This document shows positions 1-5,449 of a stretch of 37,532 nt of DNA, piece after piece. Each line of letters begins with the position of its first letter. Within the stretch, counting starts at the first letter, position 1. This stretch comes from a virus, in IMG/VR virus record IMGVR_UViG_3300044612_001896, positions 1-37,532 of that record. One strand, written 5' to 3'. Below the pieces are notes generated by a model. It saw nothing but the letters and a program-made list of their open reading frames with translations, made no database searches and had not been told where the DNA came from. The position numbers and the translations under genes were made by a program.

Positions 1-126
1 TAGTTGTCCGCCTGCCGCCCGATGCACTCCAGACGCTGCCGTAGTTCCATATTCTCCCGCGTCGCGTCGCTCGCGGCCTTGTACAGCGCCGCGATCTCCG
101 ACTCCATCGCGGCAATCCGTGCTTGG
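1..126. repeat. Terminal direct repeat, left copy (assembly overlap of a circular genome)
   Basis: Bases 1-126 are identical to 37397-37522. A coding frame continues in phase from the left end into the right end, so the repeat looks like the overlap of a circular assembly, not a functional long terminal repeat. The length is close to common assembler k-mer sizes. A true terminal repeat cannot be excluded without read coverage. Confidence 0.9.
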
Positions 127-143
127 TAAATGGCCTCACTCAC
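1..143 (-). CDS. Small coiled-coil-like protein, 5' part, split by the window ends
   Basis: The GTG start at 143 overlaps the TGA stop of the upstream 121-aa gene (GTGA junction). It reads leftward MSEAIYQARIAAMESEIAAL and runs off the left end in open frame. Joined across the 126-bp overlap it continues at 37396 and stops at 37333, giving about 67 residues. The sequence is rich in Glu, Ala, Lys and Arg with heptad-like spacing, so a short helical or coiled-coil protein is likely. The function is unknown. It belongs to the leftward early operon of small overlapping genes. Confidence 0.7.
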   Translation of the reverse strand, partial: MSEAIYQARIAAMESEIAALYKAASDATRENMELRQRLECIGRQADN

Positions 144-505
144 GACCGCACCTCCCGCATGGCATCCACCGCCCGCGCCGTACCCAGCATGTCCTGCGCC
201 CAGTGATACGCCTCGCGCGTCCTAAAAACCGCCGCCGTCAAGAGCACGCTCCCGGTGGCAAAATAATCGCCCTTCCGCCGCCGCAAGCGCCGCTCTACCG
301 GCACCGCCCGCTTAGGTTCCTCTGCCACCGGCTCCGGCACCAAACGAGTCGTCGGACGCACCCGCTTGAGCAGTTCATCCCGCACCGCCCGCGCGTCCTC
401 GATGTTGTCGCCAGCAAAGACTTTCAAATCGGTGTCGCCCTGCCGGAGCACTACGCAAAACCGCGCCCCGATGCGCCGAATGTATTTGTTGCCGGTGCCC
501 TTCAT
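140..505 (-). CDS. Hypothetical early protein, 121 aa
   Basis: The ATG at 505 follows the stop of the 50-aa gene (TAA at 507-509) almost directly, so it is cotranscribed. The N-terminal 45 residues (KYIRRIGARFCVVLRQGDTD) resemble the small AP2/integrase-arm type DNA-binding fold, with alternating basic and hydrophobic strands followed by a helix. This is a weak impression only. The middle has a basic Arg-rich stretch (ERRLRRRKG). The stop overlaps the next start as GTGA. I do not recognise a family. A DNA-binding accessory protein is possible. Confidence 0.65.
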   Translation of the reverse strand: MKGTGNKYIRRIGARFCVVLRQGDTDLKVFAGDNIEDARAVRDELLKRVRPTTRLVPEPVAEEPKRAVPVERRLRRRKGDYFATGSVLLTAAVFRTREAYHWAQDMLGTARAVDAMREVRS

Positions 506-506
506 G

Positions 507-659
507 TTAGGCCAGCCCTTTCAGCCATTTCACAAACCGCTGCCACAGAGTTAGCGGCTTGCGCGTCTTGGACAACTCCTCCATCACCGCCACTAGCACC
601 CAGGGCTCGAGGCAAGGACGCTCCCCGCGACGGTCGATCTTGTTAGGCGAAATGCTCAC
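507..659 (-). CDS. Hypothetical early protein, 50 aa
   Basis: The start chosen is the GTG at 659, which overlaps the stop of the upstream 68-aa gene (GTGA). A longer in-frame opening exists upstream but its composition looks like a shadow of neighbouring genes. The product ends in an aromatic basic helix (LTLWQRFVKWLKGLA), an amphipathic or membrane-surface helix. The function is unknown. Confidence 0.5.
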   Translation of the reverse strand: MSISPNKIDRRGERPCLEPWVLVAVMEELSKTRKPLTLWQRFVKWLKGLA

Positions 660-862
660 GCCTTCACCGCCTTCCGCTTCGGCAAGTTGAGCCGCTTCGG
701 CGACTTCGCCAGTTCGGCCAGCACGCCCTGCACGCGCCGGTCGGCCAGTTCCATGGTCCGCGCCCGCCCGTGGCGGTAGCCGTATTCGTAGGCGGACATT
801 GCCGCCAGTGCCCCAGCCGACAAAACAACGACGGCCCCGAGTGTGATGTTGATTAAGTCCAT
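656..862 (-). CDS. Small membrane-anchored protein, 68 aa
   Basis: ATG at 862, overlapping the stop of the excisionase-like gene by 10 nt. Residues about 3-22 form one hydrophobic segment (INITLGAVVVLSAGALAAM), followed by a basic cytoplasmic-type tail (YGYRHGRARTMELADRR). It is a single-pass membrane protein of the early leftward operon. The function is unknown; small early membrane proteins of this kind are sometimes exclusion or takeover factors, which is inference here. Confidence 0.6.
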   Translation of the reverse strand: MDLINITLGAVVVLSAGALAAMSAYEYGYRHGRARTMELADRRVQGVLAELAKSPKRLNLPKRKAVKA

Positions 863-1026
863 GTGTGTGTTTCCTTTCTGCTCTCGATGAGCTTGGCGAT
901 GTCGGCCAAGTCGTATCGGGTGCCGTGCGCCGAGAGCCGGACGCGCGGCAAAAGTTTCGCAACCTTGTTGCGGGAAATGCGAAGCAGCGTGGCGGCTTCC
1001 TTGGTCGTGACGAGTTGCGGGGTCAT
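853..1026 (-). CDS. xis: Excisionase-like helix-turn-helix protein
   Basis: The start chosen is the ATG at 1026, overlapping the stop of the RHH gene (ATGA). The 57 residues fit the excisionase/MerR-type winged helix (HTH_17-like): TTKEAATLLRISRNKVAKLL is the helix-turn-helix, then GTRYDLADIAKLIES is the wing and final helix. Phage proteins of this class bind DNA as Xis or AlpA-type regulators. Its place as second gene after the leftward RHH regulator, 0.6 kb from the integrase on the opposite strand, suits a directionality factor made on lytic induction. The Xis role is inferred from size, fold and place; a plain regulator is the alternative. Confidence 0.65.
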   Translation of the reverse strand: MTPQLVTTKEAATLLRISRNKVAKLLPRVRLSAHGTRYDLADIAKLIESRKETHTWT

Positions 1027-1187
1027 TTCGCTTCCCCCAGTTGCTTCATCAAAAGTTGTCTCACGAACATGCTCAGGCTCATGCCCTGCGCTGATGAAAC
1101 CTTGCGCGCTGCCCGGATGAGTTCGGGCGGGAGTGAAATGCCTGCTGCCCGTGAGTGTTTGTGCGGTGGAAGTTTTTGCCGTGCCAT
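1023..1187 (-). CDS. Ribbon-helix-helix regulator, leftward (Arc/CopG-like)
   Basis: A 54-residue gene: ATG at 1187, TGA at 1023-1025 overlapping the next ATG. It shows the RHH pattern: a basic N-terminus, a strand with alternating residues (AAGISLPPELI), helix A (RAARKVSSAQG), then helix B (SLSMFVRQLLMKQL). It is clearly related to the facing gene at 1300-1566 (AGISLPPELI versus AGIALPRELI, and similar second helices). RHH dimers bind short inverted or direct operators. As first gene of the leftward early operon it occupies the position cro has in lambda. I infer that it is one arm of the lysis-lysogeny switch. Confidence 0.75.
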   Translation of the reverse strand: MARQKLPPHKHSRAAGISLPPELIRAARKVSSAQGMSLSMFVRQLLMKQLGEAK

Positions 1188-1299
1188 ATTGAATGGCGGC
1201 ATCTTTCAAACTTTAACAAACTTTGTAAAGGAAAAAAATGGGGTTTTCTCCCCATAAGCAAAAATTGTTAAGAATTGGGAAAATGTGCTATGTTTAGCC
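1188..1299. promoter_or_regulatory. Divergent control region between two RHH regulators
   Basis: This 112-bp AT-rich gap holds a tandem repeat of CAAACTTT (1207-1224, spacer AA), an inverted repeat ATGGGG-N6-CCCCAT (1238-1255) and runs of A. On the minus strand, TTTACA at 1224-1229 resembles a -35 element, and its context CCTTTACAAAG recurs exactly at the promoter near 27725, but no good -10 follows. On the plus strand a promoter runs into the rightward gene. Short repeats of this kind are what RHH repressors usually bind. The operator function is inferred. Confidence 0.6.
1265..1294 (+). promoter_or_regulatory. Candidate sigma70-type promoter of the rightward RHH gene
   Basis: TTGTTA at 1265-1270, an 18-bp spacer and TATGTT at 1289-1294. 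The predicted transcription start falls at about 1300-1301, on the start codon itself, so the transcript would be leaderless or nearly so. No Shine-Dalgarno sequence precedes the ATG. Confidence 0.5.
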
Positions 1300-1566
1300 A
1301 TGATGAAACCACGCAAAACGCATGAAGAAAAATCTCACCCGGCAGGTATTGCTTTGCCGCGCGAACTCATCGAAAGAAGCCGCGCCTACGCAAAAGAGCA
1401 CGGGCACGGAGGCTTAAGCGGCCTAACCCGCCATCTACTGACCGAGTTTTTGGCAAGAGCGGCTGAGACGATGCAAGGCTCTAGCCGCGCTGCCGAGGAC
1501 GCGGGCAACCAGAAGATAAAGAAAGCCTTGAAGCAAATTTCCAAGGCCGCACAGGAAGGTAAATAA
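1300..1566 (+). CDS. Ribbon-helix-helix regulator, rightward (CopG-like)
   Basis: ATG at 1300 or 1303, both in frame; about 88 residues. After a basic N-terminus (KPRKTHEEKS) comes the RHH core: strand HPAGIALPREL, helix IERSRAYAKEHG and helix LSGLTRHLLTEFLARA. A lysine-rich C-terminal tail (KIKKALKQISKAAQEGK) follows. It is homologous in its core to the leftward RHH gene it faces, and longer by the tail. It is the only gene between the control region and the integrase and reads the same way, so it is the best candidate for the lysogeny repressor. No cI-type repressor or LexA-like peptidase is seen in the window. The repressor role is inference. Confidence 0.7.
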   Translation: MMKPRKTHEEKSHPAGIALPRELIERSRAYAKEHGHGGLSGLTRHLLTEFLARAAETMQGSSRAAEDAGNQKIKKALKQISKAAQEGK

Positions 1567-1575
1567 AAGCTTCAT

Positions 1576-1590
1576 CGCGGGTGTTAATAT
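1576..1590 (+). promoter_or_regulatory. Extended -10 motif, candidate integrase promoter
   Basis: CGCGGGTGTTAATAT carries TGT directly before TAATAT, the extended -10 arrangement. The 13-mer CGCGGGTGTTAAT is repeated exactly at 4622-4634, and GGTGTTAAT occurs a third time before the small terminase gene. No good -35 is seen. The start would be near 1597, about 34 nt before the integrase ATG. Confidence 0.5.
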
Positions 1591-1630
1591 GTTTTGACGT
1601 AAGACATCCGCAGACCCATGCCCTTCGCAG

Positions 1631-2746
1631 ATGAAAAATCACACGGTCAAAGTCGGCAACTTCTCCGCCCACCTGTGGCTCGCCTCCGACGGACGCTGGA
1701 AATGGCACGCCCACCGCGCGGGAAAGCGCATCCTTTGCGCCGCCAAAACCCTCGACCGTGCCACCGCCAAGGCCAAAGCCCAGCTCAAAGCCCTCCGCGA
1801 AGGCAAGGCGGCGTACGACGAAGCCACCCCCGACCTCCTCGCCGAGTTCACCGCCTGGCGTGCCGCGCGGCGAGAATCCCCGCACCTTGACGCCCTCCTC
1901 GAACAATACCTCACCCGCCAACGCAAAGCAGGTCTTACCCCTTACTACGTCGATGCGTTGGCCGCCGATCTAACCGCCTTCGCCCGCGCCCACAAGAGCC
2001 AACGCCTTGCCGACATCACCCCCGAGGCCATCGCCACCTACCTCGGCAAACTCCCCGTCGGCCCCCGTCGTCACAACAACATCCGCGGCGAAATCGTCAG
2101 CTTTTTTCGCTTCGCCAAAAACCACGGGCACCTGCCCGAAGGCCTCACCGCTCCCGAGCGAACGCAGAAACAACGCGAACACCGCAAGCCCGTCACCATC
2201 TACACGCCTCAAGAATTTGCCGCCTTGCTCACCGCTGCTCCCGACCAATGGCGGCTCGCCCTTGCCATCGGCGGCCTCGCGGGCATCCGCACCGAGGAAA
2301 TCCTTGGCCTTCGGTGGGAACACCTCAAGCCAGACAAAGCCCTCATCGAAGTCCCGGCAGACCTCGCCAAGACCCGCCGCCGCCGATTGGTCCCCATGTG
2401 CGACGCCCTCGTCGCTTGGGTTCGCGCCAGCCAGCCCAACGACGCCCGCATGGTCGCCCCCCGCGAAAGGATGGACAACGACTGCATCCGCCCCATCCGC
2501 CGCTCCGGTGTCCGGTGGATAAAAAACGCCCTCCGCCACAGCTACGGCTCCTATCGCTGCGCCATCACCAAAGACGTGCCCGGCGTGTCCTACGAAATGG
2601 GCAACAGCCCCGCGATGGTCATGAGTCACTATCACGAAGCCCAAGAATTGAGTGACGCCCTGGCATGGTTCGCCATCTCTCCCTCCCTCATAAAAAAGAA
2701 CCAAAAAGTAACCAGTTTTGCAAAAGGCAAAAAGCGAGCCGCCTAA
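1631..2746 (+). CDS. int: Tyrosine recombinase (phage integrase)
   Basis: A 371-residue integrase that joins attP to the host attB. The N-terminal ~65 residues form a small arm-binding type domain (HLWLASDGRWKWHAHRAGKR). Residues about 80-180 are the core-binding helical domain, and the catalytic domain starts near 190. Visible catalytic residues are Arg220 (GIRTEEILGLRW), Lys247 (LAKTRRRR), Arg302 (ALRHSYGSY) and Tyr334 (MSHYHEA). The usual His of the HxxR box is Asn299 and the usual His/Trp is Asn325 (GNSP), an unusual pair of substitutions. The attP site lies 57 bp past the stop and the C-terminal codons contain a copy of a putative arm site. Confidence 0.95.
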   Translation: MKNHTVKVGNFSAHLWLASDGRWKWHAHRAGKRILCAAKTLDRATAKAKAQLKALREGKAAYDEATPDLLAEFTAWRAARRESPHLDALLEQYLTRQRKAGLTPYYVDALAADLTAFARAHKSQRLADITPEAIATYLGKLPVGPRRHNNIRGEIVSFFRFAKNHGHLPEGLTAPERTQKQREHRKPVTIYTPQEFAALLTAAPDQWRLALAIGGLAGIRTEEILGLRWEHLKPDKALIEVPADLAKTRRRRLVPMCDALVAWVRASQPNDARMVAPRERMDNDCIRPIRRSGVRWIKNALRHSYGSYRCAITKDVPGVSYEMGNSPAMVMSHYHEAQELSDALAWFAISPSLIKKNQKVTSFAKGKKRAA

Positions 2747-2878
2747 TCAATTTCTAGTGTAACACCGCTCCAAATCGTCCCAATTTGCCCACCTAGCCAG
2801 AATTCGAATCCCTCCCTCACCGCCACTATTCATGCGGGTTGCGGGGCGAACGAGGCAAAAAGTAACCACGAAGTAACC
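2703..2878 (+). repeat. Repeated AAGTAACC elements around att (candidate integrase arm sites)
   Basis: AAAAAGTAACCA occurs at 2703-2714 (inside the last codons of int) and again at 2857-2868, and a shorter AAGTAACC at 2871-2878, all in the same orientation. They flank the tRNA-like core on both sides, as arm-type binding sites flank the core in other attP regions. The binding role is inferred. Confidence 0.55.
2803..2825 (+). other. attP: attP core identical to the 3' end of a tRNA-Ser
   Basis: The 23 bases from TTCGAATCCC to CACCGCCA match the T-loop, T-stem 3' side, acceptor 3' strand and CCA of a typical bacterial serine tRNA. Bases just upstream (CCAGAA) do not pair with CCCTC, so there is no full T-stem and no whole tRNA here. 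This is how attP looks when a phage integrates into the 3' end of a tRNA gene and restores it. It lies downstream of int in the same orientation. The exact core length cannot be fixed without the host sequence. Confidence 0.85.
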
Positions 2879-2886
2879 GCCTTGCC

Positions 2887-2933
2887 GCAACCTCCACAAG
2901 TTGCTTTTGCCGATAGCAACCTCCACAGGTTGC
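2887..2933. repeat. Two near-identical 18-bp stem-loop repeats next to attP
   Basis: GCAACCTCCACAAGTTGC (2887-2904) and GCAACCTCCACAGGTTGC (2916-2933) differ at one base and start 29 bp apart. Each has GCAAC/GTTGC arms. They lie in the 246-bp gap between int and the phosphoesterase gene. They could bind a recombination accessory factor (Xis or a host bending protein) or a repressor. Confidence 0.65.
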
Positions 2934-2972
2934 AAAAAGAAAGTGGCATTGCCACCCGCCTATGACACCCGC

Positions 2973-2979
2973 TTTGACA
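2973..2979 (+). promoter_or_regulatory. TTTGACA element, 13 nt before a GTG start
   Basis: TTTGACA followed by 13 nt and the GTG of the phosphoesterase gene at 2993. This is the only plus-strand member of the set discussed in the findings. A TATGACACC sequence just upstream (2961-2969) is similar. Confidence 0.6.
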
Positions 2980-2992
2980 CCGCGGGCGGGGC

Positions 2993-3733
2993 GTGGCTGC
3001 GATCACCACCCGATACAAACGGTTCGTCGCCGTGTCCTGTTCGCACGGCTCGGAAATTGACCCGAAGGCGCGGGAGGCCGTGCTGACTTTTATTGACCGC
3101 TGGAAGCCGCATGAGCGTATCCACCTTGGCGACGCGATTGACCTTGCTTGTTTGCGAGCCGGAGCACGGCGTGATCCCGACGAACCCGACCGCGCGCAAA
3201 GCCTCATGGACGACTTGCTGGCTGGGCTGTCGTTCCTGCATGAGCTTCGACCGACTCGCTACTTTCACGGCAACCACGAAGCGCGCGCCGTGAGCCTAGC
3301 CCACAGCGGCAATCAAGTGGTTGCCTATGCTGCGGGCGCGGTGATGGCAAAAATTCACGACGGCCTTGCCCGCTACAAGACCGAGATTATCCCGTACAAA
3401 GGCATGGCGCGGGAGTCGGTGCGCTATTTTGGCGGCACGGCGTTTTTGCACGGAGCGCTTTACAATGTGAGCGCGGCGCGGGACACGGCGGAAACCATCG
3501 GCGCGCATTGCGTTTTCGGTCACACGCACCGGGTGGCAATGGAACCGGCCCGCACGCACGCCGACGCCATTGGCTACAATATCGGCTGTCTGGCCCGCCT
3601 CGACATGGAATATGCGGCAGGCAGACGGCAAACGCTTGCGTGGAGGCAAGCACTGTGCTTCGGAGAATTTTCCGAAAACGTCTGCACGGTCAACCTCGTC
3701 ACCCTTTCCCCCCACTACCGGCTCCCGCTATGA
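2993..3733 (+). CDS. Metallophosphoesterase (calcineurin-like)
   Basis: A 246-residue GTG-start protein with the calcineurin-like phosphoesterase signature: HLGDAID (Asp47), FHGNHE (Asn94, His95), FLHG (His154) and GHTHR (177-181). These residues bind the two metals and hydrolyse phosphomonoesters or diesters. In motif I the usual Asp-x-His reads Cys16-Ser-His18 (SCSHGS), so one metal ligand seems replaced. The substrate is unknown; nucleotides, cyclic nucleotides and nucleic acid are all possible. It heads a four-gene unit with stop/start overlaps down to 4432. Its place beside int and attP is typical of accessory lysogeny genes. The family is certain, the role is not. Confidence 0.85.
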   Translation: MAAITTRYKRFVAVSCSHGSEIDPKAREAVLTFIDRWKPHERIHLGDAIDLACLRAGARRDPDEPDRAQSLMDDLLAGLSFLHELRPTRYFHGNHEARAVSLAHSGNQVVAYAAGAVMAKIHDGLARYKTEIIPYKGMARESVRYFGGTAFLHGALYNVSAARDTAETIGAHCVFGHTHRVAMEPARTHADAIGYNIGCLARLDMEYAAGRRQTLAWRQALCFGEFSENVCTVNLVTLSPHYRLPL

Positions 3734-3978
3734 AAAGCAAAGCGAACAACGACGACTTGGCAAAGTGGTGCGCGGCCTTGGCGGCGAATGTGGTAACAGA
3801 TGAGGTGCCGCCCGGATGGCACACGGCGCGGGAGTTGGGCGAAAGGCTGGGCATTTGCGAGTCCAGCATGGGCAAAAAGCTGACCAAATCGCTGCGGGAG
3901 GGGCGCATTGAAAGGAAACTTTTTCGCGTCGTCACTGGCCAAGTGACTCGCGCGGTGCCGCACTATTTTCCGAAATGA
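3730..3978 (+). CDS. HTH-like protein, 82 aa
   Basis: The ATG at 3730 overlaps the phosphoesterase stop (ATGA) and its own stop overlaps the next start. The centre (GWHTARELGERLGICESSMGKKLTKSLREGRIERKLFRV) reads as a helix-turn-helix or winged helix with a basic wing. Similar small winged-helix proteins occur in many phage accessory operons. It probably binds DNA, perhaps to regulate its own operon. The partner sites are unknown. Confidence 0.65.
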   Translation: MKSKANNDDLAKWCAALAANVVTDEVPPGWHTARELGERLGICESSMGKKLTKSLREGRIERKLFRVVTGQVTRAVPHYFPK

Positions 3979-4280
3979 AAACGCCCACGATGAGGTTCAA
4001 GTTCGAAGGGCATTGGTGGCGGGTAAAAATCCAGCGGCCTCCCACGAAGGAACTTTGCGAGGGGCTTTGCGACTACGATTCACGCACGATCTTTCTGCAC
4101 CCGCAAGCGGTGAAGGTGAACGGGCTGGGCATTGTCGTACACGAAGTTGCTCACGCTTTGCTTCGCGCGATCAACGAAGATCACGTGCTCGAACTGGAGC
4201 GCGTTGTGTCTGCGGTGGCACTTTTCACAGCCAAACACACGGGAGGCACCATCTCCATTGGCAACCACGACCGCGCATGA
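3975..4280 (+). CDS. Small zinc metallopeptidase-like protein (HExxH)
   Basis: 101 residues with HEVAH at 56-60 in a helix (GIVVHEVAHALLRAI), followed by Glu residues 73-75 that could supply the third zinc ligand. This is the gluzincin-type core seen in ImmA/IrrE- and SprT-like minimal peptidases, without the extra domains of those families. ImmA-type peptidases relieve repressors in some temperate elements, so repressor cleavage is one possible role. The place after an HTH gene in a lysogeny-side operon fits but does not prove this. Overlapping ATGA junctions tie it to both neighbours. Confidence 0.7.
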   Translation: MKTPTMRFKFEGHWWRVKIQRPPTKELCEGLCDYDSRTIFLHPQAVKVNGLGIVVHEVAHALLRAINEDHVLELERVVSAVALFTAKHTGGTISIGNHDRA

Positions 4281-4432
4281 CTTTTTGGCCGCTCCTCATT
4301 TGCACCGTCCTGTACGTGCTGACCGCTATCGGTTTTTGGCGGGAGGGCAACGTCGGCTTGGCGGTGGCCTTTGCTGGTTACGCGGCGGCAAATTGCGGTT
4401 TCTTGTGGATCGTGTGCTTTGGTCAGCCGTAG
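4277..4432 (+). CDS. Small membrane protein, 51 aa
   Basis: The ATG at 4277 overlaps the peptidase stop. Two hydrophobic segments are visible (WPLLICTVLYVLTAIGF and LAVAFAGYAAANCGFLWIVC) with a short charged loop (WREGN) between, so it is a two-pass membrane protein. It is the last gene of the phosphoesterase operon. Membrane proteins in this position of temperate phages often act in superinfection exclusion; here that is a guess from context. Confidence 0.6.
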   Translation: MTFWPLLICTVLYVLTAIGFWREGNVGLAVAFAGYAAANCGFLWIVCFGQP

Positions 4433-4451
4433 TTCAAACGACGCTTGAACT
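4431..4451 (+). terminator. Inverted repeat at the end of the phosphoesterase operon
   Basis: AGTTCAA-N7-TTGAACT begins on the stop codon of the 51-aa gene. It could fold into a 7-bp, weak A/T-rich hairpin. The following T-run is short and starts about 8 nt later, so termination is uncertain; an operator is the alternative. Confidence 0.35.
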
Positions 4452-4479
4452 GCCGCGCATTTTTCACGCAATAAGGGCT

Positions 4480-4499
4480 TTTTTACTGTACAGTAAAAA
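4480..4499. promoter_or_regulatory. Perfect 20-bp palindrome, probable operator
   Basis: TTTTTACTGTACAGTAAAAA is fully self-complementary. It has no loop, so a protein-binding site is more likely than an RNA hairpin. The core resembles the ends of an SOS box but the half-sites are fused. A second palindrome, TTTCTG-A-CAGAAA, lies at 4529-4541. Both sit upstream of the promoter at 4609. Confidence 0.65.
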
Positions 4500-4608
4500 C
4501 GGCGTTTGCTCCGAAAAACGCACTACATTTTCTGACAGAAAGAGCAGGCAAATGTGCAGCCGGATATTCACAGCCGAAAACTTTTTTTCTTTTTCTCAAA
4601 CTTTTGTG

Positions 4609-4636
4609 TTTACAAAACCCGCGCGGGTGTTAATTT
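4609..4636 (+). promoter_or_regulatory. Promoter with palindromic spacer before the 183-aa gene
   Basis: TTTACA (4609-4614), a 16-bp spacer, and TAATTT (4631-4636) with an extended -10 TGT. A perfect palindrome ACCCGCGCGGGT (4617-4628) fills most of the spacer, a place where a bound repressor would block polymerase. The 13-mer GGTGTTAATTTGA (4626-4638) recurs on the opposite strand before the small terminase gene. Confidence 0.65.
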
Positions 4637-4645
4637 GACCTCGTA

Positions 4646-4683
4646 GCTGAGAGACCTCAGCGACCCGACCGGGAGGAACCCGG
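4646..4683 (+). promoter_or_regulatory. Structured 5' leader: two hairpins
   Basis: In the about 65-nt leader, GCTGAG-AGAC-CTCAGC (4646-4661) and CCGGG-AGGAA-CCCGG (4669-4683) can each form a short stem-loop. The second places an AGGA ribosome-binding-like motif in its loop, 25 nt before the ATG and so too far to act as a normal Shine-Dalgarno sequence. An A-rich stretch precedes the start. Confidence 0.45.
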
Positions 4684-4707
4684 AACCTCAAAACGAAAGA
4701 AAAAAAT

Positions 4708-5259
4708 ATGAACACACAATTCACCCACGACACCACCCTCTGTCACGACCTCAGCGAGGCGCAAATCGAGGGACACCACCCGCTCTGCGACCTCGCCAGC
4801 GAGGCCGGATACGCCTCGCTTCGCAGCCTGCTCAACGACCTCAACCTCTGGGGTGCCACTGTTGCGGAGGTGGCAAAACTGCTCACCCCGCCGCCCCCAT
4901 ACCACACCACCCGCCTCTACAAGGCGCTTTTGCTCACCCTGAGTCACAAAAAAGCCTCGCACGTCATGCACTTGCTTAACTACGAGGTGCCTGAGCGCAA
5001 ACAAGACGCGAGCCCGCGCGCGAAAGAAACCGCAAACATGCTCCTGCGCCTAACCCCTGCCCAGCGCGACGCTTGGGCGGAGAACCGCATTGCCGAGCGC
5101 AACGCAAACAACTCTGCCACACAAGCCCGACTCGCCGCCGAATGGTTGGAACGCTGGGCAGCCATGACCGACGAAAATCGCGTTGCCTACGTGGCATCGG
5201 CGGCACGCGACGCCGATGAAGTCGACGCGGCGGAAGAATTGCTCACTCATGACGCCTAA
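4708..5259 (+). CDS. Hypothetical protein, 183 aa, behind an operator-rich promoter
   Basis: The ATG at 4708 follows an A-rich leader. The protein is helical and acidic, with a long charged C-terminal half (RAKETANMLLRLTPAQRDAW and AERNANNSATQARLAAEWLE) typical of coiled coil. The N-terminal half (SEAGYASLRSLLNDLNLWGA, VAEVAKLL) could hold a DNA-binding helical domain, but I recognise no family. The promoter and palindromes upstream show it is tightly controlled. With its partner RHH gene it forms the last rightward unit, so a regulatory or lysogenic-conversion role is plausible. Confidence 0.6.
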   Translation: MNTQFTHDTTLCHDLSEAQIEGHHPLCDLASEAGYASLRSLLNDLNLWGATVAEVAKLLTPPPPYHTTRLYKALLLTLSHKKASHVMHLLNYEVPERKQDASPRAKETANMLLRLTPAQRDAWAENRIAERNANNSATQARLAAEWLERWAAMTDENRVAYVASAARDADEVDAAEELLTHDA

Positions 5260-5449
5260 ACCCTCCACTCCCACAGGTCGCCCGCTTTCCGTAGCGGGCG
5301 AGCCTGCGGAGGCGCAGATACATTTGCGCGTGCAGCGCAGCCGCAAAACGGCCTATGTCCGCGCGGCGGTGAAAAACAACCGCACGCTCGCAGCGTGGGT
5401 GTTTGAGCAGCTTGACGCTGCCAGCGGTTACAGCCGCTCGCCGAGGTAG
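5249..5449 (+). CDS. RHH-like small protein, 66 aa
   Basis: The ATG at 5249 overlaps the end of the 183-aa gene in another frame. Residues 23-60 read as a strand with alternating residues (AQIHLRVQRSR) followed by two helices (KTAYVRAAVKNN and TLAAWVFEQLDAAS), the layout of a ribbon-helix-helix protein. The overlap suggests a co-regulated pair, possibly antitoxin-like or a repressor of the palindromic promoter. Its tail overlaps the convergent amidase gene by 22 bp. Confidence 0.55.
   Translation: MTPKPSTPTGRPLSVAGEPAEAQIHLRVQRSRKTAYVRAAVKNNRTLAAWVFEQLDAASGYSRSPR

Noticed and set aside
2747-2935. Minus-strand 62-codon open frame across the att site.
   Set aside because: Its GGEGGIR-type product is the usual artefact of reading a tRNA 3' end backwards.
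4480-4499. Canonical LexA (SOS) box.
   Set aside because: The half-sites CTGT/ACAG are fused with no spacer, unlike the usual spaced SOS box; no LexA-like gene is seen. Kept as a palindrome only.
5423-5438. Hairpin AGCGG/CCGCT at the convergent gene ends as a bidirectional terminator.
   Set aside because: Only a 5-bp stem and no T-run on either strand.
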